Origin: Maricaulis sp965242785
GTDB lineage: Bacteria; Pseudomonadota; Alphaproteobacteria; Caulobacterales; Maricaulaceae
Direction of reading: 5' to 3'
DNA length: 64,000 nucleotides
Assembly (NCBI GenBank): GCA_965242785.1
Contig: CBDETA010000003.1
Location: 434,001 to 498,000 of the forward strand
Shown here: positions 43,465 through 51,878 of the stretch, one piece after another
Numbering within the stretch: the first letter of the stretch is position 1
Layout of the letters: every line of letters starts with the position of its first letter
Made by a program: the position numbers and the translations under genes
The notes under the pieces: model-generated
Told to the model about the DNA's origin: nothing
The model's database searches: none
The model's input: the letters and a program-made list of their open reading frames with translations, nothing else

Positions 43465-45333
43465 TTACCAGCCGCAGTTACGATCGGCGTTCTCCGCTTG
43501 GAGATGCTCCATAAGCGGTTGGAAATACGCGATGATCGCTGATCCATCCATCTCGCGGGTGCCGGTGAAGGCTTCCAGCGCATCCGGCCAGGGCTGGGAC
43601 GCGCCCATCTCCATCATGGCATTGAAGCGCATGCCGACTTCCTCGTTTCCATAGATCGAGCAGCGGTGCAGCGGACCTTCCCAGCCCGCCATCTCGCAGG
43701 CCGCCTGGTGGAACTGGAACTGCAGGATATGGCTCAGGAAATAACGCAGGTACGGCACATTATTGGCGATGTGATATTTCGAACCCGGATCGAAGGCATT
43801 GTCCGGACGCTCCACGGGCGGAGTAATACCTTGATAGCTATTGCGTAATTCCCACCAGGCCTCGTTGTAGTTCTCCGGCTGGATCTCGCCGCGCAGCACC
43901 CGCCAGCGCCACTGATCCATCATCACCGCAAACGGCAGGAAGGCGATCTTGTCCAGTGCCGTATCCATCAGCAGCGACAGATCCGCATCCGCGCCCGGCA
44001 TGTCGGCTTCATCCAGAAGACCGATCTGCACCAGGTATTCCGGCGTCACCGACAGGGCGATGAAGTCACCAATGGCTTCATGGAAGCCGTCATTGGCACC
44101 GGTCTGGAACAGGATGTCCTGCTGGTTATAGGCCCGCTGATAGTAGTTGTGACCCAGCTCGTGGTGCACGGTGACAAAGTCGTCGGCATTGACCCGGGTG
44201 CACATCTTGATGCGCAGATCATCTTGCCAGTCCATGTTCCAGGCCGAGGCATGGCAGGCCACCTGACGGTCACGCGGCTGAGTGATCAGCGAGCGTTCCC
44301 AGAAAGTTTCCGGCAGTTCTTCAAGTCCCAGCGAGGTGAAGAAGCTCTCAGCACGCTCCACCATCATCAGCGGCGTGTAGTCCGCCTCGACCAGCAGATC
44401 ATCCAGGCTGTAGCTGGCTTCAGCGGTACCGACACCCGCCACATCGGCCAGCGAGGACCAGGTCTGGGCCCACATATTGCCCAGCAGGTCGGCGCGGATC
44501 GGGCCTTCGGCGGCCTGGATCTCGTCGCCATAGAGCGCGTTCAGATTGGCGCGGACATGGCAGTGCAGTTCTTCATAGAAGGGCGCAACCTGGCCCCAGA
44601 GACGTTCGACCTCGGTCTCCATCTCGTCGGCCGGCATGTCATAATTGGACAGCCACATCTCGGCGAGATCGGAATAGCCCAGATCGCGCGCGCCCTGATT
44701 GGCGATTTCGACCATCTCGGCATAATCGGTCGCCATCGCTTCCGGATCATAGGCCTGACGCCAGCCATTCCAGACATGACTCAGGAATTCAGGATCACGG
44801 CTGGTCCGCATGATGTTTTCCAGCTCATTGTGATCGACCATTTCGCCGTCGATCTCCATCAGCCCGGAGGAGTAGGACGAACCCATCCGGGTGGTCAGCT
44901 CGGACAGACGCGCAGCCGAAGCCGGGTCATTGGGCGAGGGCAGGGTGATGCCGGCCCGCAAGGCGGTCATCTTGCGTTCGAGCGTTTGCGGCAGTTCAAG
45001 CTCCGCGAACTGCGCGGTTCCGCTTGCATAATGCACGGCACGCTCTGTGGCCTCGGCACCCATGCGCTGCAGCAGCCAGTTGGTGTCGTATGTGATGAAG
45101 TTGTTCTGCACCCAGGCCGTGCGGGCGGAGAACTCGCCGAACTCGCGAAATTCGGTCTCGGCCTCGGCGACAAAGGCTTCTGCATCAGCAATGGTGGGCG
45201 CGGATGTGGAGCCTGTGGTTGCGGCGACCGAAGCCTCCGACGGATCGGAAGGCTGATCGGAGCCCAGCCAGGCATAGACGCCCGCGCCAGCGAGAATTGC
45301 TCCCAGGGCGACACCGCCCAACAGTGTTTTCAT
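43465..45333 (-). CDS. Peptidyl-dipeptidase A, M2 (ACE-type) zinc metallopeptidase
   Basis: A 622-residue protein whose N-terminus holds an uncleaved-looking signal/anchor (about residues 5-24) followed by an Ala/Ser/Thr linker. The M2 fold has the zinc motif VHHELGHNYY (HExxH), the downstream Glu in TGANDGFHEAIGD, and chloride and substrate marks such as HASAWNMDW and KYHIANNVPYLRYF. ACE-type enzymes release C-terminal dipeptides; the protein likely sits in the periplasm. ATG 45333 has GGGAGAG upstream. M2 peptidases are scattered in proteobacteria. Confidence 0.93.
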   Translation of the reverse strand: MKTLLGGVALGAILAGAGVYAWLGSDQPSDPSEASVAATTGSTSAPTIADAEAFVAEAETEFREFGEFSARTAWVQNNFITYDTNWLLQRMGAEATERAVHYASGTAQFAELELPQTLERKMTALRAGITLPSPNDPASAARLSELTTRMGSSYSSGLMEIDGEMVDHNELENIMRTSRDPEFLSHVWNGWRQAYDPEAMATDYAEMVEIANQGARDLGYSDLAEMWLSNYDMPADEMETEVERLWGQVAPFYEELHCHVRANLNALYGDEIQAAEGPIRADLLGNMWAQTWSSLADVAGVGTAEASYSLDDLLVEADYTPLMMVERAESFFTSLGLEELPETFWERSLITQPRDRQVACHASAWNMDWQDDLRIKMCTRVNADDFVTVHHELGHNYYQRAYNQQDILFQTGANDGFHEAIGDFIALSVTPEYLVQIGLLDEADMPGADADLSLLMDTALDKIAFLPFAVMMDQWRWRVLRGEIQPENYNEAWWELRNSYQGITPPVERPDNAFDPGSKYHIANNVPYLRYFLSHILQFQFHQAACEMAGWEGPLHRCSIYGNEEVGMRFNAMMEMGASQPWPDALEAFTGTREMDGSAIIAYFQPLMEHLQAENADRNCGW

Positions 45334-45507
45334 AATTTCTCTCCCCCGCCCGAAACGGGCGTTTCTTCTGGTCTCATCCTGCCGTTTGTCCGTTTCGGGT
45401 CAAGTGAACACGCCATGGCAGCGAGGGGCGGTCATGACAGCACGACTGGGCCTTTGGGATCGACATTTCCGTCCTGCTCATAAACTATCGGTAATGTTGG
45501 GGGCGAC

Positions 45508-46224
45508 ATGTACGACCGATTGAAACAAATTGAGACTTTGCGCAGTCATTTCGAGGCGGAAGGCTGGGCTTATGCCCATCAGCTGTTCCCGCCGGAAGTC
45601 GCCATGGCGACGCTGCACATGTTCGAAACTGAGCTGGGCAATTCCCGGGAGACGTATTCCGGGATCTGGGGACGAGGGCCATTCACGAAGCGCTTCTGTT
45701 TTGAGAACTACGCCTACCGGTCTCCCTTCCATGCCGCCATATTGTGGACATTGACGCCCTACATGCAGGCCATGACAGGCAAGGAATTGCTGCCGACAAC
45801 CTCATATTTTCGCGTCTATCGAAAGGGCGATGTCTGCAAGCTTCATGTGGACCGGGCTGCCGCCGAGTATGCGATCAGCCTGACCCTGGCCTATTCGGAC
45901 AATATCGCCTGGCCGCTCTGGGTCTCTGAGGGAAATTTCGAAAGCGAAAATCCGGACCACTCGGCCGCAGCGGACATTCCGGATGGCACACAACTGGCCA
46001 TGCTCAAGGTTCCGATGCTGCCAGGTGATGCCGTGATCTATGACGGCGTCCGCAAGCTGCACGGTCGGGCCGAGTCAAATCCGAACGAATGGTCCGCACA
46101 TCTCTTTTTTGACTTTGTGGACCGGCACGGGCCGTATGCCGATCACGCCTTTGATCGCAGGGCGGATGTGTTCGTGAAACCCAGCTCGTTCGCGTTTCCC
46201 GAAGTGGATGGACCGAAAGCCTGA
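45508..46224 (+). CDS. 2OG-Fe(II) oxygenase-like protein
   Basis: The 238-residue protein has a likely double-stranded beta-helix: YFRVYRKGDVCKLHVDR gives the HxD metal pair (His113, Asp115), and LHGRAES supplies the distal His185 and Arg187 that would bind 2-oxoglutarate. FRVYRKGDVCKLHVD is close to prolyl-4-hydroxylase-like family members. Target unknown. GGGGG lies 7 bases before ATG 45508. Stands alone between convergent neighbours. Confidence 0.75.
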   Translation: MYDRLKQIETLRSHFEAEGWAYAHQLFPPEVAMATLHMFETELGNSRETYSGIWGRGPFTKRFCFENYAYRSPFHAAILWTLTPYMQAMTGKELLPTTSYFRVYRKGDVCKLHVDRAAAEYAISLTLAYSDNIAWPLWVSEGNFESENPDHSAAADIPDGTQLAMLKVPMLPGDAVIYDGVRKLHGRAESNPNEWSAHLFFDFVDRHGPYADHAFDRRADVFVKPSSFAFPEVDGPKA

Positions 46225-46238
46225 TCCGTCCAGATCGG

Positions 46239-46697
46239 CTAGCGGGCTGCAGCCGCCTGTCGCATCACGCGCTCGAGCCCGTCCAGAAACATGGATCGGT
46301 CCCGTCCCGAGAACGGTTTCGCACCGCCTCGCGGGCCATCCAGCGGCGAAGCCGAGCGAAGATCCGTCATCAGGTCCCGCATGGCCAGGGCCGATCCGAT
46401 ATTGTCGGGCGTCCAGGCTTGTCCGCGGTGATCGATTGCCAGGGCGCCCGCCTTGATGCAACGATCCGCCAGCGGGATATCGCCGGTGATGCACACATCT
46501 CCGGTTCCGATCCGCTCGGCGATCCAGTTGTCGGCGGCATCGGCGCCCTGTTCCACGATGACCAGGCGCGCCCATTGCGAGTTCGGCCGCCGAAGACCGC
46601 CATCGCAAACGAACAGGATTTCGGTCTGGTGGCGCTCGCCGACCCGGATCACCTTGTCCTTCACCGGGCAGGCATCGGCATCGACATAGATCGTCAC
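46239..46697 (-). CDS. YaiI/YqxD (DUF188) family protein
   Basis: A 152-residue PIN-like-fold protein with the family marks IYVDADACPVKDKV, DAADNWIAERIGTGDVCITGDIPLADRCI and FSGRDRSMFLDGLERVM. Function is not established. The start is GTG at 46697, overlapping the stop of the upstream carboxypeptidase gene by 4 bases (GTGA), so the two are co-translated. Confidence 0.92.
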   Translation of the reverse strand: MTIYVDADACPVKDKVIRVGERHQTEILFVCDGGLRRPNSQWARLVIVEQGADAADNWIAERIGTGDVCITGDIPLADRCIKAGALAIDHRGQAWTPDNIGSALAMRDLMTDLRSASPLDGPRGGAKPFSGRDRSMFLDGLERVMRQAAAAR

Positions 46698-47824
46698 AGA
46701 CGTCCCACCATGGCTAGCATGGCATCCAGATTGGCGGCACCCAGCTTGCGGCAGCGTTCCGGCGACCAGCCATGCACCTCATCGGGCAGGTCGGCATTGT
46801 CCTTGAACGGCATCTCCAGCGTCATCGCGAGGCATTTGAAGGTATTCGCCAGATAGTTGGTGCAGATGGAGAGGTCTGCTGTGCCGGGCGCGTCGACGGC
46901 ATAGCCGTGCGCGGTCTGGAAGTCCGGGCTCGCCGTGCACAGCGCCGATTTATACCCATCCAGCAATTCCTGACCGCGGGCGTCAAAATTTGGGGCCCCT
47001 TCGCCACCGGCGATGAAATTGTACGGCAGGGCCTCATCGCCGTGCACATCCAGGGCGAGATCGATCCCGGTTTCCTGCATGCGGGCCAGGACATGGAAGA
47101 CTTCCGGTGAGTTTTCCGGACTGGCCTTGTTCCACTCGCGGTTCAGATTGACGCCCTTGGCGTTCGTGCGCAGATGCCCGCGTCTGCTGCCGTCCGGGTT
47201 CATGTTCGGCACGACGTGGAACACCGCCTTCTGACGCAGCACGCGGGCGACGGGGTCCTGGTCATCCAGAAGCCGGCCGAGAAAGCCTTCCATCCACCAT
47301 TCGGCCATGGTCTCGCCGGGGTGCTGGCGGGCAGTCACCCAGATGGTGCGTTTGGCGTTGTCCGGCTCACCGACGGTCAAAAGATCCATCGTCTGCCCGT
47401 CCAGGGTTTCGCCGATCACCTCCAGCGTGACTTCGGGATGTCCCTGCGCCCAGGCAATCAGGTCCTGGTGACGCTCCATGGAGTAGGGTGCGAAATAGGC
47501 AAACCACACAGTATCTGCCTGCGGGGTGTGCTGCAGCGTCAGCACGCCGTCGGCATAATCCGTGTCGATACGGAACCAGGTCTCCCGGTCATAGGACGCG
47601 CAGGCGCGATAGCCCGGCCAGCCTTCCAGATAGGCCGCACTTCCTGCGTTCTCGATCGCCATGCTCAGGGGCGTGCCCAGTGCGCCGGTGACGCGAAAAT
47701 GGAACCACTGGAAGAAATCAGACCCATTGTCCTTGCGGATTTCCAGGCGAATGCGTCCGGGATCGGCGGCATCCAGAATGTCGATATTGCCGCTGTCGAA
47801 CGCGTCAGTGATGTGAAGGGGCAT
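46694..47824 (-). CDS. M14 cytosolic-carboxypeptidase-like zinc peptidase
   Basis: A 376-residue protein of the M14 CCP subfamily. Zinc ligands: TARQHPGET (His168, Glu171) and DVHGDEALPYNF (His261). Other marks are VPNMNPDGSRRGHLRTNAKG, VNLNREW and TLEMPFKDN with the catalytic Glu. An N-terminal beta-sandwich domain (about residues 1-110, FFQWFHFRVTG) is typical of CCP enzymes, which in eukaryotes trim glutamates from tubulin; bacterial roles are unknown. No signal peptide. ATG 47824 has GGAG upstream. Confidence 0.9.
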   Translation of the reverse strand: MPLHITDAFDSGNIDILDAADPGRIRLEIRKDNGSDFFQWFHFRVTGALGTPLSMAIENAGSAAYLEGWPGYRACASYDRETWFRIDTDYADGVLTLQHTPQADTVWFAYFAPYSMERHQDLIAWAQGHPEVTLEVIGETLDGQTMDLLTVGEPDNAKRTIWVTARQHPGETMAEWWMEGFLGRLLDDQDPVARVLRQKAVFHVVPNMNPDGSRRGHLRTNAKGVNLNREWNKASPENSPEVFHVLARMQETGIDLALDVHGDEALPYNFIAGGEGAPNFDARGQELLDGYKSALCTASPDFQTAHGYAVDAPGTADLSICTNYLANTFKCLAMTLEMPFKDNADLPDEVHGWSPERCRKLGAANLDAMLAMVGRL

Positions 47825-47949
47825 GGGGTCGGCTCCGCAGGCTCGCGAAAGGGTGATTGGTTTGTGACGCTGATAGCCCATATTCGCTGGGCGGCCTACC
47901 GGGCGGGGATGTGGAGTATCGCCGGCCCGGACATTGAAGGAGCCCCGAC

Positions 47950-48432
47950 ATGCGCATCTGGCTGAGCCGTATCCCCAACATCCTGTTGCCATTGTTCGTC
48001 TGTGCCATCTTCCTGGACAGCCTGCGCTACAAGTTCACCGATGCGCCGGAGACCCAGGTGATTTTCGGCCGGCTCGATGACTGGGCAGCCAGCTGGGGCG
48101 CCGCCGGACTGTTCGCGCATACCGGCCTGTTCAGCCAGTATGTGATCGGGGGTGCCGAACTGGTCGCTTCCGCGTTGTTGCTGGCTGGTTTCCTGCCCGC
48201 CCTGCGGCGTCTGCAGACGGCCGGTCTGGCGCTGGGCCTGGCCATCATGACCGGGGCTGTCAGCTTCCACCTGTTCACGCCGCTGGGCATTGACCCCAAC
48301 CAAGATGGCGGCGGGCTCTTTGTTGCCGCCTGCCTGGTCTGGCTTTCCTGTCTCGGACTGCTGATCGCCCGGCGTCAGACAGCGCTGGCCCTGGCCTGCG
48401 ATCTCGTCCGCGCCTTCCGCACAAGCCGGTAG
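47950..48432 (+). CDS. DoxX-like membrane protein
   Basis: A 160-residue protein with four membrane helices, starting IPNILLPLFVCAIFLDSLRYKFTD and containing FSQYVIGGAELVASALLLAGF, the DoxX-like pattern. The C-terminus is basic. Its 3' end overlaps the convergent msrQ gene by 58 bases, which is large. Function unclear; DoxX-family proteins have been linked to quinone or sulfur redox systems. Confidence 0.75.
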   Translation: MRIWLSRIPNILLPLFVCAIFLDSLRYKFTDAPETQVIFGRLDDWAASWGAAGLFAHTGLFSQYVIGGAELVASALLLAGFLPALRRLQTAGLALGLAIMTGAVSFHLFTPLGIDPNQDGGGLFVAACLVWLSCLGLLIARRQTALALACDLVRAFRTSR

Positions 48433-49049
48433 AGCAGCAGCACCGCCAGTATGCCGCCATGGATCCAGGGCATCGGCTGATTGCCCTTCGCCATGAAGCC
48501 GTGGTGCAGCACCGCCAGGATGGCCAGCGGATAGATCAGCCAGTGGATGCGCTGCCACAGTCCGGGGCCCAGAAGCCGGATGGTCGCGTTGAACGAGGTG
48601 ACCGCCAGCGGGATCAGCAGGACAAAGGCCGTCATGCCCAGCGTGATGTAGACCCGCTCGGCCACATCCTCCCACAGCGCCGCGAACATGCCGGCCGCGC
48701 TCATGCCGGCCGCGATCAGCAGGTCCAGGCCCAGATAGGCCAGGATGTGCAACAGGGCATACCAGAAGGCGGCCAGACCGACCCGCCGCCGGATCTTCAT
48801 CAGCGGCAGCCAGCGCGTGATATCGCGCAAAGGGGTGATGGCCAGCGTGATCAGCAGGATGCGCAGCGCCGTGTCACCCAAAAAACGGTGAGTGGTCTCG
48901 ATCGGGTTGAAACCCAGATCATGCGGCATGCCGGTCAACAGCAGGGTCCATTGCCAGGCCAGCCACAGGGCCGGAGCCGCCAGCGCCCAGAAGGCGAGGG
49001 GCTTGAGCCAGTGCTGGCCGAACACCCGAAGAAATGCGCTGCGGGCCAT
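48375..49049 (-). CDS. msrQ: MsrQ, heme-binding membrane subunit of methionine sulfoxide reductase
   Basis: A 224-residue membrane protein of the ferric-reductase-like fold with about six helices. Marks: GFNPIETTHRFLGDTALRIL, ITPLRDITRW, FWYALLHILAYLGLDL and IHWLIYPLAILAVLHHGFMAKG; the His residues are heme ligands. It passes electrons from the quinone pool or flavin to MsrP. ATG 49049 lies 2 bases after the msrP stop. Confidence 0.95.
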   Translation of the reverse strand: MARSAFLRVFGQHWLKPLAFWALAAPALWLAWQWTLLLTGMPHDLGFNPIETTHRFLGDTALRILLITLAITPLRDITRWLPLMKIRRRVGLAAFWYALLHILAYLGLDLLIAAGMSAAGMFAALWEDVAERVYITLGMTAFVLLIPLAVTSFNATIRLLGPGLWQRIHWLIYPLAILAVLHHGFMAKGNQPMPWIHGGILAVLLLYRLVRKARTRSQARASAV

Positions 49050-49051
49050 GA

Positions 49052-50059
49052 TCAGTGGTTCTCGATCAGGTCCATGCCCGCATAAAGGTGCGCCACCTGG
49101 TCGGCATAGCCGTTGAATATCTCGGTATCCCGGCGGGAGAACACGCTACCCCCGATCACGCGTTCGGTGCGCTGGCTCCAGCGCGGATGGGCGCGGTTCG
49201 GATTGACGTTGGAATAGAAGCCGTACTCGTGCGGCGCCGCGATATTCCAGGAGGTCGGCGGCTGTTCGGAGACAAAGCTGATCCGCGTGATCGACTTGAT
49301 CGACTTGTATCCATACTTCCAGGGCACAACCAGGCGCACGGGCGCCCCGTTCTGGTTCGGCAGGACATCGCCGTAAAGTCCGACGGCCAGGAAGGCGAGC
49401 TCATTCATGGCCTCGTCAATGCGCAGGCCCTCAACATAGGGCCAATCGAGAACGGGAAAGCGGGTGCCGCGCATTTCCTGCCGGTCGAGATAGGTTTCGA
49501 AGGCCACGAAACGGGCATCGGATGTTGGCTCGAAGCGCTGCAGCACAGATGCCAGCGGTACGCCGATCCAGGGAATGACCATCGACCAGGCTTCCACGCA
49601 GCGCAGCCGGTATATCCGCTCTTCTAGGGCGGACATGTCGATCACGTCCTCCAGGGCGAAGGTGCCGGTGCGGGCCGCGTGACCGTCAACCGTGACGGAC
49701 CAGGGATCAACCGACATGCGGTGCGCATGCCGCGCCGGCTCGTCCTTGCCGACGCCAAACTCGTAGAAATTATTGTACCCGCTTACCGCATCCAGCGGTG
49801 TCAGCGCGTCTTCCACCGTATATCCGGTCCGGCTGTAGGTCAGGCCCTGCGTGGCTGGAGGCGGTGAGGCCGCCTGGGTTTGGGCAGCGGAAGCGGTTTC
49901 GCCGGGCAGCGCCTCACTGGCTCCGTTGCCGCAACCGACAAGACCGGTCAGCGCCGCGGCGCCACCGGCCGCCATGATCTGTCGGCGGTTGAGAAAAACG
50001 GAATGGGGCGTGACCTGGTTTTCCGGCAGCTGCCAGGGACGGGAGGGTCGGATCAGCAT
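49052..50059 (-). CDS. msrP: MsrP, periplasmic methionine sulfoxide reductase (molybdopterin)
   Basis: A 335-residue Tat-exported enzyme of the sulfite-oxidase family that repairs oxidised methionine in envelope proteins. The usual start LPENQVTPHSVFLNRRQIM carries the twin Arg; Moco binds the Cys of YRLRCVEAWSMVIPW; LVVPWKYGYKSIKSI and NVNPNRAHPRWSQ are family marks. The Tat signal has a lipobox, TGLVGCGN (Cys43), so the mature protein may be lipid-anchored. ATG 50059. Confidence 0.95.
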   Translation of the reverse strand: MLIRPSRPWQLPENQVTPHSVFLNRRQIMAAGGAAALTGLVGCGNGASEALPGETASAAQTQAASPPPATQGLTYSRTGYTVEDALTPLDAVSGYNNFYEFGVGKDEPARHAHRMSVDPWSVTVDGHAARTGTFALEDVIDMSALEERIYRLRCVEAWSMVIPWIGVPLASVLQRFEPTSDARFVAFETYLDRQEMRGTRFPVLDWPYVEGLRIDEAMNELAFLAVGLYGDVLPNQNGAPVRLVVPWKYGYKSIKSITRISFVSEQPPTSWNIAAPHEYGFYSNVNPNRAHPRWSQRTERVIGGSVFSRRDTEIFNGYADQVAHLYAGMDLIENH

Positions 50060-50322
50060 GGGGGCTCTCGCTGTCTGTTTCCGATAATAATAGTGCGCTC
50101 GTCCCAAGTGTCTGCCCGCTGTACGCGATCGTGATCTGCAGGCCGGTCGAACGCGCCATTTCGTGACCGGGATCACGCTTGAAGCCCTTTGTGGGCATAT
50201 AATTTAGTAGCTCGGGTTCAGGATCCGGAATCGATTCCCAACCCACGGTCGCGCATGATCTCAGATAGCCGAGATTCGCCAAGCGACGTTTGGTTGCACT
50301 TTCGATCAGGATTGGAGTCTGC

Positions 50323-51798
50323 ATGCGCCATTTGCTCAACCGCCCCGACCCACGCCTTGCTGCCCTTGATGCGTCATACGCCATCATCGAGTTCGATCCG
50401 TCCGGAAGGATCCGGAGCGCGAATGAAAACTTTCTGGCGACTATGGGATACGCACTGGAGGAGGTGGTCGGCCAACACCATCGCATGTTCGTGGAAGCTG
50501 AATACGCTGCCAGCGATGCATATGCGCGTTTCTGGGAGCGCTTGCGGCAGGGACACCATCAGACGGCAGAGTTCCGGCGTGTCGGCAAGAACGGTCGGGA
50601 TGTGTGGATCGAAGCCAGCTACAACCCCATCAAGGATCGCGCCGGTCGCGTGGCCCGCATCATGAAACTGGCAACCGATGTGACGGCCAGACGGCTCGAA
50701 CGCTTCGATTTTGAAAGCCAGATCAAGGCCATCAACCAGTCCCAGTGCGTCATCGAGTTCAATCTCGACGGCACGGTGATCAAGGCCAATCAGAACTTCT
50801 GCGATTTCATGGGATTTTCCGCTGACGCCCTTGCGGGCGTTCACCACTCCCGTTTCTGCAGCCCTGACTATGCCGCGTCCCCCGAGTACAAGGCCTTCTG
50901 GGCCAAACTTGGCGAAGGCGTATTCCAGAGCGGCGAGTTCCAGCGCTTCACCGCATCGGGCGAAGAAGTCTGGCTGCAGGCCAGCTATAATCCGGTGTTT
51001 GATCTCAATGGTCGGCCGCTCAAGGTCGTGAAAGTGGCCACCGACATGACGGCGATCGCCAAACGCCGGCGGCAGCGCGAGAACATCCAGCACGACATCC
51101 ACACCGGTCTTCAGACCGTTTCTGCAGCCGTGATCCAATCCTCGGGCCAGGCCCAGGCGGCCGTCACGGATGCCAACCAGGCTGCCACAAACGTGCAATC
51201 GGTTGCGGCCGGCGCGGAAGAACTGGCCGCATCCTTTGCGGAGATCAGTCGCAGCGCCGCCGAGGCTCTGTCGATCTCTCGGGAAGCTGTCGTCGAGTCC
51301 GAACGCACCTCTGGCATCATGTCCGGCCTGTCCCAGTCAACTGCCGCCATCGGAAGGGTCGTCGAGCTGATCAACCAGATCGCGGACCAGACCAATCTTC
51401 TCGCGCTCAACGCCACGATCGAGGCGTCACGCGCCGGTGAAGCGGGCAAGGGGTTCGCTGTCGTGGCGAACGAGGTGAAGGGGCTGGCCGCGCAGACTTC
51501 CAAGGCCATTGAGGATATCGCCCGCCAGGTGCAAACCGTGCAGTCCACTTCCCAGGACGCCGTTACCGCCATCTCCAGTGTGGCGGGCGTCATCAGCCGC
51601 ATTGACTCCATCGCCGCCAGCATTGCCACGGCGGTTGAGCAGCAAAGCGCCGTGACGCGGGATATCAGCCAGAACATGCAAACCGCCGCTCAAAGCGTGT
51701 CGAGCATGACGCTGGCCGTTGAGGACATCGCGCAAGCCACCCGCTCGGCCGAAGACTCCACCCGCAGGGTCACGGAGGCCGCCGCTTCCATCGCCTGA
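50323..51798 (+). CDS. Soluble methyl-accepting chemotaxis protein with two PAS domains
   Basis: A 491-residue transducer: PAS1 (about 19-125), PAS2 (about 141-247) and the signalling helix bundle (about 260-491) with the hairpin tip INQIADQTNLLALNATIEA. It has no membrane segment and no HAMP domain, so it senses inside the cell. Both PAS domains carry the WIEASYNPI / WLQASYNPV motif typical of PAS domains that bind heme or flavin in such soluble transducers. GGAG precedes ATG 50323. No che genes are nearby. Confidence 0.93.
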   Translation: MRHLLNRPDPRLAALDASYAIIEFDPSGRIRSANENFLATMGYALEEVVGQHHRMFVEAEYAASDAYARFWERLRQGHHQTAEFRRVGKNGRDVWIEASYNPIKDRAGRVARIMKLATDVTARRLERFDFESQIKAINQSQCVIEFNLDGTVIKANQNFCDFMGFSADALAGVHHSRFCSPDYAASPEYKAFWAKLGEGVFQSGEFQRFTASGEEVWLQASYNPVFDLNGRPLKVVKVATDMTAIAKRRRQRENIQHDIHTGLQTVSAAVIQSSGQAQAAVTDANQAATNVQSVAAGAEELAASFAEISRSAAEALSISREAVVESERTSGIMSGLSQSTAAIGRVVELINQIADQTNLLALNATIEASRAGEAGKGFAVVANEVKGLAAQTSKAIEDIARQVQTVQSTSQDAVTAISSVAGVISRIDSIAASIATAVEQQSAVTRDISQNMQTAAQSVSSMTLAVEDIAQATRSAEDSTRRVTEAAASIA

Positions 51799-51878
51799 TG
51801 ATCAAATTACCGGAGACACCGCTTGACGTTACCCATGGGATGTCGGATCGCTGATGGGTTCGCCAACAGGGATCACCC

